Source: Oceanobacillus massiliensis str. N'diop (GTDB taxonomy: Bacteria; Bacillota; Bacilli; Bacillales; Amphibacillaceae). Taken from it: a DNA stretch of 45,067 bases. Shown one piece after another: positions 8,031-16,506 of the stretch (positions are counted from its first letter, which is position 1; each line of letters begins with the position of its first letter). Under the pieces are notes generated by a model, which was not told where the DNA came from, made no database searches, and worked only from the letters and a program-made list of their open reading frames with translations. The stretch lies in the NCBI RefSeq assembly GCF_000285495.1, contig NZ_HE610976.1, forward strand, positions 980,866-1,025,932. The letters run 5' to 3'. Made by a program: the position numbers and the translations under genes.

Positions 8031-8314
8031 CCCGGCCCCTTCGATTTTTTTACAGAATAGATGGCTAAAGTTATCATTAATATAAAAATCAATAATAAAG
8101 AAATCCCTAGATATATGGAGTAGTTTATAAAGATTGCTATTAACGAGTAAATATTCCCCGCCAAAACTATCACCAGGAAAATCATAGACTTCTTTTTACT
8201 GCTTCTATAGAGTCCAGTAAATATAGCTAACTCAAAACATAGAACGAATAAAAACAGCATAAGCAGGGTTGCGCAAATAAATAAATCACTTTGAAAAAGT
8301 TGTCCGGAAACCAA
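8003..8314 (-). CDS. Small membrane protein of unknown function, about three membrane spans
   Basis: I do not recognise this 103-residue protein. It is strongly hydrophobic with segments near 10-32, 43-62 and 65-88, short Lys-rich loops (RSSKKKS at about 37-43, KKSKG near 90) and a basic tail. It starts with TTG preceded by AGGAG at 7-nt spacing, a convincing ribosome site. The C-terminal residues PGLKVKSDMK are encoded by the 17-bp tandem repeat that continues past the stop codon, so the terminus may vary between strains. No partner gene is adjacent. Confidence 0.65.
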   Translation of the reverse strand: MVSGQLFQSDLFICATLLMLFLFVLCFELAIFTGLYRSSKKKSMIFLVIVLAGNIYSLIAIFINYSIYLGISLLLIFILMITLAIYSVKKSKGPGLKVKSDMK

Positions 8315-8496
8315 ATTTAGTCTCCTAGTTTTGTTAAAAAGTACTTAAATTGGAAATCGGTGCTATTGTAAACTATATTAGCATAAATATTTCGTCAATT
8401 GCTTTTTTGCGTTAAGATATTTATAGCAAGGACACTCTATGTTCAATGTTAAGGATGTTTTTATATAATGAACATCATTAAATTGGAGGGCGAATT

Positions 8497-8820
8497 ATGT
8501 TTGTTAAAATCTATCAATACCATATCCGAGAAGATAAAACAGATGAATATTTACTGATTCAAGAGAAGGCATCCGAAGTTTATAGCAGGTATCTGGATTT
8601 TCATACAATGTATCTGAAAAGCAAAGACGATGGCACGAAATGGATAGAGATATCTCGATATAAGGATGAGTCAGAGTATCAAAAAGGGATGAATTTGATT
8701 AATGAGCAGGAAGAGATACAGGAACTGTTCGATGCATTCCAGTCTCTTTTGGTTAGTGACAGGAAGGAAATTAGTGAAGAAAACTACATAGAGAAAAAGG
8801 AAATCCACACCTTTGAATAA
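8497..8820 (+). CDS. Hypothetical protein, possible dimeric alpha/beta-barrel (ABM-like) fold
   Basis: A 107-residue soluble protein with a strong ribosome site (GGAGGG, 7 nt from ATG). The opening MFVKIYQYHIREDKTDEYL, followed by a helix, a WIEISRYKD strand and a second helix ending in a LFDAFQSLL segment, resembles the ferredoxin-like fold of small antibiotic-biosynthesis-monooxygenase or stress-response proteins. That assignment is a pattern guess; no catalytic residues are evident. It stands between two unrelated genes. Confidence 0.6.
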   Translation: MFVKIYQYHIREDKTDEYLLIQEKASEVYSRYLDFHTMYLKSKDDGTKWIEISRYKDESEYQKGMNLINEQEEIQELFDAFQSLLVSDRKEISEENYIEKKEIHTFE

Positions 8821-8903
8821 CTATTATTTATATCAATCGGCTATTCAGCTTTTATAACTGCTAGAGAAAATGGACAGTTTTTGCTTGAAAGTATTGAACA
8901 TTG

Positions 8904-8919
8904 CATTACACTTGTAATG
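8904..8919. promoter_or_regulatory. BlaI/MecI-type operator dyad upstream of bla
   Basis: CATTACACTTGTAATG is a 7+2+7 inverted repeat whose core, TACA-N2-TGTA, has the arrangement of BlaI/MecI operators. It lies about 55 nt upstream of the beta-lactamase start, where such operators overlap promoters. No blaI or blaR1 is in the window, so the repressor would be encoded elsewhere. Confidence 0.5.
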
Positions 8920-8977
8920 GCGTTCGATTGCTTCGAAACAGTAGAAAATATCATTTACTAGAAAAGAGGTTATGATT

Positions 8978-9925
8978 TTGAAGAAATTAATGATTACGTT
9001 ATCCAGATTCCCTAAACTTAAGGGCACTTTCCTTCTATCTTTGTTTATTTTCATCATGCTAGCTGGTTGCGCGAAAGCTGCCACGTCTCCTGCTTCTCCG
9101 TCCGAACCGGAAACAGATAAGGAAAAAGGAACTCCTGCCGAAGAGGAACTCGCACAGGAATTCAAACAACTTGAGAATGAGTTCGACGCCCGCCTCGGAA
9201 TTTATGCGATCGATACCGAAACAGAAAAGAGTGTCGTCTATCGGGCAGATGAGCGGTTCGCTTTTGCCTCTACTTACAAGGCGCTTGCTGCAGGTGTATT
9301 GCTTGATCAAAAAACAATGAACGAACTCGAGAAAATCATCACGTACACGGAGGATGATTTGGTTACATATTCACCGATCACCGAGAAACATGTCGATACA
9401 GGGATGTCATTGAAGGAAGTTGCGGAGGCTGCTATCCGGTACAGCGACAATACAGCAGGGAATCTACTTTTCAAAGAATTGGGAGGGCCTGCAGGATTTG
9501 AAGCTGCATTGAGGGAGATTGGCGATACAGTTACAGAGTCTGTTCGTTTCGAGCCCGATTTGAACTTCACGGTTCCGGGGGATTCTCGTGACACAAGTAC
9601 ACCGAGAGAACTTGCCACAAATCTGCAAACATTTGTGCTGAGTGATTTGCTTCCTTCAGAAGAGCGTGAACTTATGACCGATTGGTTAGTCGGTAACTCC
9701 ACTGGAGATACACTAATCCGCGCTGGTGTGCCTGAAAATTGGGTCGTTGGTGATAAGAGCGGGGCAGGAATGTACGGAACACGAAATGACATTGCCATTG
9801 TTTGGCCGCCTGACCGTGGTCCAATTGCCATCTCCATTCTATCTGACCGCGATACGGAGGATGCAACCTATGACGATGCTCTCATTGCAGAGGCCGCAAA
9901 AATCGTAATAAACGCCCTAAAATGA
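8978..9925 (+). CDS. Class A beta-lactamase, lipoprotein
   Basis: A secreted serine beta-lactamase hydrolysing penicillins and possibly cephalosporins at the outer face of the membrane. All class A motifs are present (numbers from the longer reading at 8972): SxxK as STYK at 100-103, SDN at 158-160, the omega-loop EPDLN with Glu 194 and Asn 198, and KSG at 262-264. A signal peptide ends in the lipobox LAGC (Cys 33), followed by a Ser/Pro/Glu-rich linker, so the enzyme is probably lipid-anchored. ATG 8972 is only 2 nt from the AGAGG site; TTG 8978, at 8 nt, is preferred. A BlaI-type dyad lies upstream. The spectrum cannot be predicted from sequence. Confidence 0.95.
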   Translation: MKKLMITLSRFPKLKGTFLLSLFIFIMLAGCAKAATSPASPSEPETDKEKGTPAEEELAQEFKQLENEFDARLGIYAIDTETEKSVVYRADERFAFASTYKALAAGVLLDQKTMNELEKIITYTEDDLVTYSPITEKHVDTGMSLKEVAEAAIRYSDNTAGNLLFKELGGPAGFEAALREIGDTVTESVRFEPDLNFTVPGDSRDTSTPRELATNLQTFVLSDLLPSEERELMTDWLVGNSTGDTLIRAGVPENWVVGDKSGAGMYGTRNDIAIVWPPDRGPIAISILSDRDTEDATYDDALIAEAAKIVINALK

Positions 9926-9968
9926 TATATAAATAAAGATTTTTGCCTATCTTACACTACCAAAAAAT

Positions 9969-9996
9969 ATGGTGACCCTTTTATAAAGGTCACCAT
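9969..9996. terminator. Bidirectional terminator between bla and the oxidoreductase gene
   Basis: ATGGTGACC and GGTCACCAT form a perfect 9-bp stem around a 10-nt loop. T-rich DNA follows on the plus strand (TTCTTTT) and on the minus strand (ATTTTTTGG), between two convergent genes. Confidence 0.85.
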
Positions 9997-10058
9997 TTCT
10001 TTTCACTATATTATTCTTTTATACGAGCACTTGCCAGCAAATCTCTATCATATAATCT

Positions 10059-11081
10059 TCACTTCAAGTTCTTAACCCCGGTTTCTAATATTTCCATTTG
10101 CAGCATTGTCTGCTCGTCTGTTATGGTTTTATCTTTGCCATTTATGATGGCTTCATATAGATCATCGTAAACAAGGCCATAATCACCATCTACGGATTTC
10201 ACTTTTTCTTCGTGGACGGTTCCTTCTTCATCGACATATGTCAGCGTGCCATAGTGTTTTAACGTATCTATACCGAAGTCCTTGTTATCCGGCATGTAGA
10301 ATAGTTTGAGATGTTCTTCCTGACGATCTTTGGTTTCTTTTATAAAGCTGCCCTTCTTGCCATAAATAGCGAAGCTCGGTCTCTCTTTCAGTCTAAAATA
10401 ACTCGATTTCACCGATACTTTCAATCCGCTGTAATATAAATCCAGATCAAAATAATCATTCATTCTTCCTTGTCCCAGCAATTGTCTGACATCATAGTGT
10501 ATATCATCCGGCTTGCCGAAATAGCTGATGACCTGATCTAATGTATGGCAGCCATGTCCATATAGAAATGACGATGCCGGATCAAAGGAATGCACCGATT
10601 CGGGTACTTCGGGGCGGAAATAATCATAATGCATTTCCACTTCCAGCAGGTCTCCCATTTTCCCTTCTTCGATAACCTTTTGTACGGTTAGGAAATCACT
10701 ATCGAAACGTCTGTTTTGATACGTCTGGACAATCAGCCCTTTCTCTTTGGCCAATGCAAATATTTCCTTTGCCTGTTCAGAGGTTTCCATAAAAGGCTTC
10801 TCAACCAAACAGTGCTTATTATGTTCCAATACTTTTTTGGCATATTCATAATGGCTGTCATGTCTGGTGCACACCACAATGAGCTGAATATCCTTGTCGT
10901 TTAACAATTCATCTAAATCGGAAGTATAATTCACTCCGGCAATCTTACCCCAATTATCACGCTGAGGATTTCTTCGATAAATTGTTTTTACCTTTATATT
11001 CTCTCTTTGCAGTACGAACGGCAGATGATATCTGTTCGTGCTTTTTCCGTTTCCAATATAACCGATAGTAAGCATAGCCAT
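10059..11081 (-). CDS. Gfo/Idh/MocA-family NAD(P)-dependent oxidoreductase
   Basis: A 340-residue sugar or inositol dehydrogenase-like protein. The N-terminal Rossmann fold has IGYIGNGKSTNRYHLPF, with the family NAD(P)-contacting glycine loop, and the characteristic EKPFM motif near 93-97; the C-terminal alpha/beta domain contains a YGHGCHTLDQ segment that would supply the catalytic His-Asp region. The overall pattern resembles the YrbE/YhhX-like and inositol dehydrogenase branches. The substrate cannot be assigned. It lies downstream of the mannose PTS genes but is separated from them by a strong hairpin, so it is probably its own transcription unit or weakly read through. Confidence 0.85.
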   Translation of the reverse strand: MAMLTIGYIGNGKSTNRYHLPFVLQRENIKVKTIYRRNPQRDNWGKIAGVNYTSDLDELLNDKDIQLIVVCTRHDSHYEYAKKVLEHNKHCLVEKPFMETSEQAKEIFALAKEKGLIVQTYQNRRFDSDFLTVQKVIEEGKMGDLLEVEMHYDYFRPEVPESVHSFDPASSFLYGHGCHTLDQVISYFGKPDDIHYDVRQLLGQGRMNDYFDLDLYYSGLKVSVKSSYFRLKERPSFAIYGKKGSFIKETKDRQEEHLKLFYMPDNKDFGIDTLKHYGTLTYVDEEGTVHEEKVKSVDGDYGLVYDDLYEAIINGKDKTITDEQTMLQMEILETGVKNLK

Positions 11082-11149
11082 CCTCCTAAAATCTATTTAT
11101 ATGTATTCTTTCTGTTCTTACGTTTATCCTGTGTGAATGGTTTGTAAGA

Positions 11150-11198
11150 AAAAGCACCTCCTTGGATCGATAATCTATCCTGCCAAGGAGGTACTTTT
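11150..11198 (-). terminator. Intrinsic terminator after the mannose PTS operon
   Basis: A 12-bp stem (ACCTCCTTGG core) around a 17-nt loop is followed on the minus strand by GCTTTTTCTT. It lies 40 nt beyond the IID stop codon. Part of the stem resembles a ribosome site (AAGGAGGT), which is incidental. Confidence 0.8.
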
Positions 11199-11236
11199 CT
11201 ATTTATATGGACACTTTGAAAAATGTCTAGCTTATA

Positions 11237-12148
11237 TTACATGAGGCCAATCGCGTGGAAGACAATACCTACCACGAACAAGCCAAGAATCATCACGATT
11301 GGAGAAACTTTCTTCCTAAGCAGCCACATGCTAAGTAATGTGATTAACAATCCAGCTAAACCAGGAATCAAGCTATCTAAGTTATCCTGTAAAGTGGTTA
11401 CATTATATTCACTTAATGATCGGCCGGCGGCTTGCTGTTCCAATGCCGTCCGAATCCCTTCCGATCCAGCAGGCAGGCTATCCCAGTCAATATAGGCACC
11501 CTCGTCAAGCTGGACTTCGGATACAGTCGGTGTAAATGAGACAGATACCCATCGGTTAACTAATGAACCGAGAATGAACATACCCAGTATCGAGGCGCCT
11601 TTGGTAATATCCTGCAGTAATCCGCCAGATAAGTCTTCCGTAATTTTGGAACCGGCTTTGTAGCCAAGCTCCTGTGAATACCACATGAATCCCATACGAA
11701 TAATATTCCATAAAACGAAGTAAAGAATCGGTCCAAGGATGTTTCCACTCAAAGCAAGGGAAGCCGCCAATGCACCAAGGATCGGCTTAACGGTGAACCA
11801 GAAAGTTGGATCCCCGATACCTGCCAATGGTCCCATCATCCCGACTTTAACCCCTTGGATGGCCTTGTCATCAACCGGGGCACCATTTGCACGTTCTTCT
11901 TCCAGCGCTAACGTTACACCAATAATAGGAGAAGCTACATATGGATGCGTATTAAAGAATTCTAAGTGACGTTGTAGTGCAGCAGCACGATCTTCTTTTG
12001 TTTTATATAATCTTTTGATGGCGGGAATCATGGAAAATGCCCAGCCACCGTTTTGCATACGTTCATAGTTCCAAGAACCTTGAATAAAAGTGGACCGCCA
12101 CCAAATAGCAATGCGATCTCTTCTTGATAATTTCAATTCTTGAGCCAT
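11237..12148 (-). CDS. manZ: PTS mannose/fructose/sorbose-family IID component
   Basis: The IID membrane subunit of a mannose-class phosphotransferase permease, which with IIC forms the sugar channel. The 303-residue protein has the family N-terminus RRDRIAIWWRSTFIQGSWNYERMQNGGWAFSM (shown in parts here), a cytoplasmic amphipathic region and C-terminal membrane segments. A stretch at 200-260 is predicted soluble. It is the last gene of a three-gene operon, 18 nt after IIC. The manXYZ names follow the gene order; the sugar could be mannose, glucose or fructose, and the linked DUF956 gene favours a glucose/mannose system. Confidence 0.93.
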   Translation of the reverse strand: MAQELKLSRRDRIAIWWRSTFIQGSWNYERMQNGGWAFSMIPAIKRLYKTKEDRAAALQRHLEFFNTHPYVASPIIGVTLALEEERANGAPVDDKAIQGVKVGMMGPLAGIGDPTFWFTVKPILGALAASLALSGNILGPILYFVLWNIIRMGFMWYSQELGYKAGSKITEDLSGGLLQDITKGASILGMFILGSLVNRWVSVSFTPTVSEVQLDEGAYIDWDSLPAGSEGIRTALEQQAAGRSLSEYNVTTLQDNLDSLIPGLAGLLITLLSMWLLRKKVSPIVMILGLFVVGIVFHAIGLM

Positions 12149-12166
12149 TTTTATGTCCTCCTCCTT

Positions 12167-12973
12167 TTAGTAGTTATCTATAATTTCGCCTAACGGATCA
12201 CCAGTGTTTCCGTTTCCACCATTACCTGAACCGCCTTGCTTCGTAAGCGCTAGATAGATAAGCGCAAGCGCCACGCCGATAGCACCAAGCCCTAATAGCG
12301 TGATGGACGGGATAGTTGCTAATACAAAACCGATTGCGAAGAATGGCCATACTTCTTTCGTAGCCATCATGTTAATAACCATCGCATAACCAACGGCTAC
12401 TACCATTCCGCCACCAACTGCCAAACCATCTGTCAGCCAATCCGGCATAGACTGCAGCAATTCTCTAACGGGACCTGCGCCAACTGCCAAAATCAATGCA
12501 GCCGGGATGGCAATACGTAACCCCTGCATGCAAATAGCGACAATATGCCAGAATTCTATTTTCCTGAAATTCCCTTCTTTAGCTGCGGCATCCATTAGAT
12601 GCACCAAACCGGTTGCAATCGTCCGGACGATGATTGTCAATAATAGACCAGCAACTGCAAGCGGTACTGCAATCGCGATTGCAGAAGATACACCTGCTTC
12701 ACCTTGACCACCTAAAACGAGAATAATTGCAGATGCAACTGAGGCCAGCGCAGCATCCGGTGCTACGGCAGCTCCGATGTTTGCCCAACCTAAAGCGATT
12801 AATTGCAGGGTACCACCTAAGATAAGGCATGCTACTAATTCTCCTGTAACTAAACCGATTAACGTACAGGCAATAATTGGCTGGTGGAAGTGAAATTCAT
12901 CCAGGATTCCTTCAATACCAGCTAAGAATGCCACAATAACAATCAATATGAGTTGAATAATAGTTAATTCCAT
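12167..12973 (-). CDS. manY: PTS mannose/fructose/sorbose-family IIC component
   Basis: The IIC integral-membrane subunit, 268 residues and almost entirely hydrophobic. Family features are the early HFHQPIIACTLIGLVTGE segment, GGTLQLIALGWANIGAAVAPDAALAS (parts) and the AVGYAMVINMMATKEVWPFF region. The C-terminal tail is short and Gly/Asn-rich (GGSGNGGNGNTGDP), an uncommon low-complexity ending. It sits between IIAB (38 nt upstream) and IID (18 nt downstream) and is co-transcribed. Together with IID it takes the sugar across the membrane while IIB phosphorylates it. Confidence 0.93.
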   Translation of the reverse strand: MELTIIQLILIVIVAFLAGIEGILDEFHFHQPIIACTLIGLVTGELVACLILGGTLQLIALGWANIGAAVAPDAALASVASAIILVLGGQGEAGVSSAIAIAVPLAVAGLLLTIIVRTIATGLVHLMDAAAKEGNFRKIEFWHIVAICMQGLRIAIPAALILAVGAGPVRELLQSMPDWLTDGLAVGGGMVVAVGYAMVINMMATKEVWPFFAIGFVLATIPSITLLGLGAIGVALALIYLALTKQGGSGNGGNGNTGDPLGEIIDNY

Positions 12974-13011
12974 GAGTATTATTAATCCTCCTTTTTATCT
13001 GATAAATAGGA

Positions 13012-13980
13012 TCATTTCTGTTTGTTCAGCTCTGCTTGAGCCCTTCTGATAATTTCATCCATGTTCCCTTTTGAATCGTTTGGAACCTTACGAACATCGA
13101 ACTTCACATCAAATTCTTTTAATTTGACGAAGGCATCGATATCAGCTTGGCTAAATGCCAATACCTTATTCGGCTGAACCTTACCAGGTGAGTGTGCCAT
13201 AGAACCAACATTAATTGTTTCCAATGGGACGCCGCCTTCAACTGCTCTAAGTACATCATGCGGGTTTTCGAAAAGAAGCAACGCGCGCTGACCGCCAAAA
13301 TGCTGATCGTCTTTCGCAAGTTCAATCATTTTATTGACCGGAACAACGTGGGCCTTTACACCCGATGGAGCAGCCTGCTGAATCAATTTCTTCCGAAGTT
13401 CATCCTTCGCTACTTCATCCGATACAACGATAATACGTGTTGGCAATGTATTCTTGGTCCAAGCAGTCGCTACTTGTCCGTGAAGTAAACGCGTATCGAT
13501 ACGTGCTAACACATATTCGAATTTACCAGGAGCTCCAGTATTCACTTGCTGAGCAGCACCTGCAGCAGTATCTGCCGGTTCCAATTCTTCCGGTTTTACC
13601 TTAACCGCTTCTTTTGCTGTGTCCAAAATATGTGTCGCAATCTCATGTGCTGTATCCATGGAAAAGCGCGATGCAAATGATTCAATCAGCATTGCTAAGT
13701 TTAAACCAGCAACGATTGCCCATTTATCCTGGTGCTCTTCCATCAAGCTGCTGGCTTGGTTGAAAGGAGTTCCACCCCAAAGATCGACTAAGAATAATAC
13801 TTCGTCCTGGTTGTCGAAAGAGGCAATTGCTTCTTCCATTTTTGCCCTTACATCATCAGGTCCTTCGCTTGGCATCAATGTAACAGCTTTTACATTTTCC
13901 TGCTCTCCAAAGATCATCTCTCCAGATTGCAAGATACCATTGGCAAATTCACCGTGACTAGCAATGATAATTCCTACCAT
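13012..13980 (-). CDS. manX: PTS mannose-family fused IIAB component
   Basis: The cytoplasmic phosphoryl-transfer subunit. IIA occupies about residues 1-125 with the HPr-phosphorylated His 9 in [11 protein letters not shown]; a Pro/Glu/Ala linker (about 128-150) leads to IIB, whose active His 167 lies in [17 protein letters not shown]. The 322 residues equal the normal ManX length. An AGGAGGTAAAAAG ribosome site precedes ATG. The gene heads the operon after a roughly 250-nt leader with a cre-overlapped promoter and a large hairpin. Carbon catabolite repression is therefore likely. Confidence 0.95.
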   Translation of the reverse strand: MVGIIIASHGEFANGILQSGEMIFGEQENVKAVTLMPSEGPDDVRAKMEEAIASFDNQDEVLFLVDLWGGTPFNQASSLMEEHQDKWAIVAGLNLAMLIESFASRFSMDTAHEIATHILDTAKEAVKVKPEELEPADTAAGAAQQVNTGAPGKFEYVLARIDTRLLHGQVATAWTKNTLPTRIIVVSDEVAKDELRKKLIQQAAPSGVKAHVVPVNKMIELAKDDQHFGGQRALLLFENPHDVLRAVEGGVPLETINVGSMAHSPGKVQPNKVLAFSQADIDAFVKLKEFDVKFDVRKVPNDSKGNMDEIIRRAQAELNKQK

Positions 13981-14088
13981 CTTTTTACCTCCTATTACTA
14001 TTATTGTTAAAGCTTGCGTTAACTTGGCAAACCCTAAAGCGTATTTTTTCAGCCTATCAAGCGGTTACACGTTCGAAAAAAATTAAAA

Positions 14089-14177
14089 AAGGCATGAGCA
14101 AAAAGAAGATTAAATGAAGGCAGGGGAAAATAAGACCCTTACGCTTCGTTCTAATCAATCCTTTTCACTCATGCCTG
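14089..14177 (-). promoter_or_regulatory. Long leader hairpin with terminator-like tail upstream of manX
   Basis: On the minus strand, AGGCATGAGTGAAAAG (14162-14177) can pair over about 16 bp, with two G-U pairs, with the sequence ending CTCATGCCT (14093-14101). The stem can be extended by several pairs with a bulge. It encloses about 50 nt and is followed by TTTTTTAATTTTTTT. It lies inside the manX leader, so it would end transcription unless opened. No known riboswitch class is recognised in it. Confidence 0.6.
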
Positions 14178-14229
14178 ATCGAATCAGTAACACGTAAAAA
14201 TAATTGAGATAGCATATTTAACTTTATGT

Positions 14230-14243
14230 TGAAAACGCTTTAA
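14230..14243. promoter_or_regulatory. CcpA (cre) site of the mannose PTS operon
   Basis: TGAAAACGCTTTAA matches the cre consensus TGWAANCGNTNWCA at all but one fixed position. It touches the presumed -10 box of the manX promoter and covers the start region, so CcpA would block transcription when preferred sugars are plentiful. Confidence 0.65.
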
Positions 14244-14277
14244 TTATACCGCTGAAAATAAGCCTCTAAAATACTTT
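14243..14277 (-). promoter_or_regulatory. Predicted manX promoter (-10 TATAAT)
   Basis: A perfect TATAAT lies on the minus strand at 14243-14248. The hexamer 17 bp upstream, TTTTAG, is a poor -35, so the promoter may need an activator or be weak. The cre site begins at the last base of the -10 box. Confidence 0.45.
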
Positions 14278-14546
14278 AAAGATCTCCTCCGAAAAATTAT
14301 ATCACAGCCGATTTCCCGTTTCAAGAGGTTATTTTACTAAATCTATTCCTGCCTGGCAGGGACTATCGCTTCAGTGCTAGGCAGAGACGCCGCTTACATT
14401 CATACTCTTCCTATTCCCGGCCATACCAAACTGCTATTCTGCTAAGTTTACAGAATCATGCTGCTGCCGGGAAGGATCTGCGCATTTCCGCAATGTCTTG
14501 AAAATCGATTGGCTTAATATGGAAAAAGTTGGCAAAACCATTTCTA
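14278..14546. other. Intergenic stretch between the DUF956 gene and the manX promoter
   Basis: About 270 bases with no gene. A 6+1+6 palindrome, CCTGCCTGGCAGG, lies at 14348-14360 but lacks a T-run. No terminator was recognised directly after the DUF956 gene. Nothing else interpretable was seen. Confidence 0.4.
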
Positions 14547-14918
14547 TTACTTATTTAATTTGCTCTTCAAGCCGCGCTTGATTATATCAAGGAAACCTAA
14601 TGATTGGACCATATGATCGGGATTAACATATTCACGCATTGCCCGAAAGACTTTCTTGGGATCTTTAGAAGAAAATGTATAGGTTCCATTCCGCTTCGTT
14701 TGGATTGCGTAACGCGGAATCCATTTACCCTTGAACATAACGGAAGCAATGACGTACTCCACTTCTTCCCAGGGAATTTGGATAAACTTACGGGCATCAC
14801 GTTTATTGAAGAACTCAAATCCCTTGTCTCCAATCATGATCTGACCATAAGCAGAAACACCTAAATGTGAGGTCGCATCGATAACCAAATCGACCTTTGT
14901 ATTGATTGATTGAACCAT
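14547..14918 (-). CDS. manO: DUF956 family protein (ManO-like), mannose PTS partner
   Basis: A roughly 123-residue soluble protein of the DUF956 family, which is found almost exclusively beside mannose-class PTS operons; a regulatory role in PTS expression has been proposed for ManO but the mechanism is not known to me. Recognisable features are MVQSINTKVDLVIDATSHLG at the start and the FFNKRDARKFIQIPWEEVEYV core. The frame opens at TTG 14945, but ATG 14918 behind GGGGTAG matches the family start. It has its own probable promoter with TATAAT at 14951-14956 and lies upstream of manXYZ in the same direction. Confidence 0.85.
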   Translation of the reverse strand: MVQSINTKVDLVIDATSHLGVSAYGQIMIGDKGFEFFNKRDARKFIQIPWEEVEYVIASVMFKGKWIPRYAIQTKRNGTYTFSSKDPKKVFRAMREYVNPDHMVQSLGFLDIIKRGLKSKLNK

Positions 14919-15064
14919 TTGATCTACCCCATTTCTCTTGCTCAATAATCATTATACACGCTGTAACACTTTAAGCAAAAGAAGTTTGGGGAAGTTTTGG
15001 TTTTTTTGTCGGGGGGTCTTATTTTCTGGCACTCATAATTAAAACCTCTTCTAATTAAGTGGAT

Positions 15065-15946
15065 TTATTTGTCAGCTAAATGCTGTTTCAGCGTGTCGGA
15101 GGTTGTTTCTAAAAGTCTTTGATCAATCTGTTTGTAATAAATACCATTGATGAATGTTTCCTCTATCCCTTTTTCCATATCAATCACCTGAGTAGATTCA
15201 GAATTACGCTTCTCTGTTTGTAATTGATTGAGTATGTCACTTGGTATATTCGTTTCGCCTTCTGTTAAAAGGCTTTTTACCTCAGAAAAGGATAGCCGCT
15301 CCTTGATTAAATCTCCAAACTCATTTGTTTGAATACCGTTCATTCCGGTATCATCTTTAGCCATTTCTAATTTCGCGTAAATATCCTCCTCTGGAATTAC
15401 GGAATAATAATCAATCGGAAAATCAAACAGATTCGATACAGCCGTCACAGTCAGTTCAGGACTTGATTCTAGAGCAAGCGCGTGCATGATCTTATCTTTA
15501 CCCATACTCTTCCCTTCTGAATTAAAGATTTCTACATAAGTTTCACGAGGAATCGGTACTAATTTCATACTGTTATCTTTGCTATTATAAGTGAGTAAGA
15601 TATGTATCGTACTTCTATAACTAACTGAATTCTCTCCCAGCAATAAGACCGAAAACGATATGGTTTCCTGTTTGGAGGCTTGCTCTGTAATCGGCTGCTT
15701 GTTTTCATTGCCTTGATATAGATTCGGCAAAAGCAATCCAATCGCTAAGAGAAGTACCACTGCAGTACCTAATATGGGGCCTATGTAACGTTTAACAATA
15801 TTGAAAAAGATGGGGTTATTGTTTGATTTGTTTTTATTACTGTTTCGGTGAATCTTTTTGAAGGTATCAATCCTGTCCTCTTTAGTAAAGGTTAAGTCTT
15901 CCTTTTCCAAGTAAGAAAATAATTCCTTATTAGACTTGTTATCCAT
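15065..15946 (-). CDS. Membrane protein with a degenerate LCP-like domain, probable anti-sigma factor
   Basis: A roughly 293-residue protein encoded directly after, and overlapping by 8 nt, an ECF sigma gene, the usual place of an anti-sigma factor. Residues 1-50 are cytoplasmic and charged, a single membrane span lies near 55-75, and the rest is extracytoplasmic. The outer part resembles the LytR-CpsA-Psr domain: YRSTIHILLTYNSKDNSMKL, VPIPRETYVEI, a KDKIMHALAL stretch and FDFPIDYYSVI follow the LCP order. The acidic residue expected next to RST (as in RSDT) is absent, so phosphotransferase activity is doubtful. ATG 15946 has better spacing to GGAGG than ATG 15952. Confidence 0.75.
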   Translation of the reverse strand: MDNKSNKELFSYLEKEDLTFTKEDRIDTFKKIHRNSNKNKSNNNPIFFNIVKRYIGPILGTAVVLLLAIGLLLPNLYQGNENKQPITEQASKQETISFSVLLLGENSVSYRSTIHILLTYNSKDNSMKLVPIPRETYVEIFNSEGKSMGKDKIMHALALESSPELTVTAVSNLFDFPIDYYSVIPEEDIYAKLEMAKDDTGMNGIQTNEFGDLIKERLSFSEVKSLLTEGETNIPSDILNQLQTEKRNSESTQVIDMEKGIEETFINGIYYKQIDQRLLETTSDTLKQHLADK

Positions 15947-16463
15947 AAACATTTGCCTCCTCCATTAAAATTTTTAACTTTTGCTTTGCTCTCCTTAGCC
16001 TTGTTTTAACTGTATTCGTATTCAGCTCTGCTACTTCAGCTATTTCGCCAATTGATAAAGACTTATAGTAATACAGAAAGATAACTTCCCGATAATTTTT
16101 GGGCAACGAAAAAATAAAATCTTTGATCTTCTCCTGTTCTGACTTCCTGATTGCCTTGTCTTCTGGTGTAAGTAAAAGGGGTTTTATCGCATTATCAAGA
16201 ACTTCTTTGGTCTGCACTTTCCTGTAATGCCAACTCCTTAAATAATCCTTGCACTGATTAATCGTGATTCTGTACAGCCATGTTTTTATTGAAGAATCAT
16301 ACCTGAATTCATCTAAGTTTTCATAACATTTTATAAAGGTGTTTTGAACCATGTCCTTTGCAGTTTCTTTATCTTTCACGTAATTATAGGCCAGCCTGAC
16401 CAAATCACTTCCATGTTCTATCATTATTTCCTCTAATGTATCTTCTTTTCTACCATTCTCCAT
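15939..16463 (-). CDS. ECF-subfamily RNA polymerase sigma factor
   Basis: A 174-residue ECF sigma factor. Region 2 spans VRLAYNYVKDKETAKDMVQNTFIKCYENL and the TWLYRITINQCKDYLRS helix; region 4 has LPKNYREVIFLYYYKSLSIGEIAEVAELNTNTVKTRLRRAK (each given in full order but split). It would direct polymerase to cell-envelope stress promoters. ATG 16463 is preferred over the upstream TTG because the GAGGGGGAG site lies between them. A SigW/SigV-type promoter at 16507-16533 indicates autoregulation. The overlapping downstream gene probably encodes its membrane anti-sigma partner. Which Bacillus ECF group it belongs to is not settled. Confidence 0.92.
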   Translation of the reverse strand: MENGRKEDTLEEIMIEHGSDLVRLAYNYVKDKETAKDMVQNTFIKCYENLDEFRYDSSIKTWLYRITINQCKDYLRSWHYRKVQTKEVLDNAIKPLLLTPEDKAIRKSEQEKIKDFIFSLPKNYREVIFLYYYKSLSIGEIAEVAELNTNTVKTRLRRAKQKLKILMEEANVYG

Positions 16464-16506
16464 TACTCCCCCTCTTTCCAAGAGTATTTATGTCACTATC
16501 CCTTTT

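Noticed and set aside
14058-14071. Second cre site in the manX leader
   Set aside because: Only one half matches the consensus; the other half has three mismatches.
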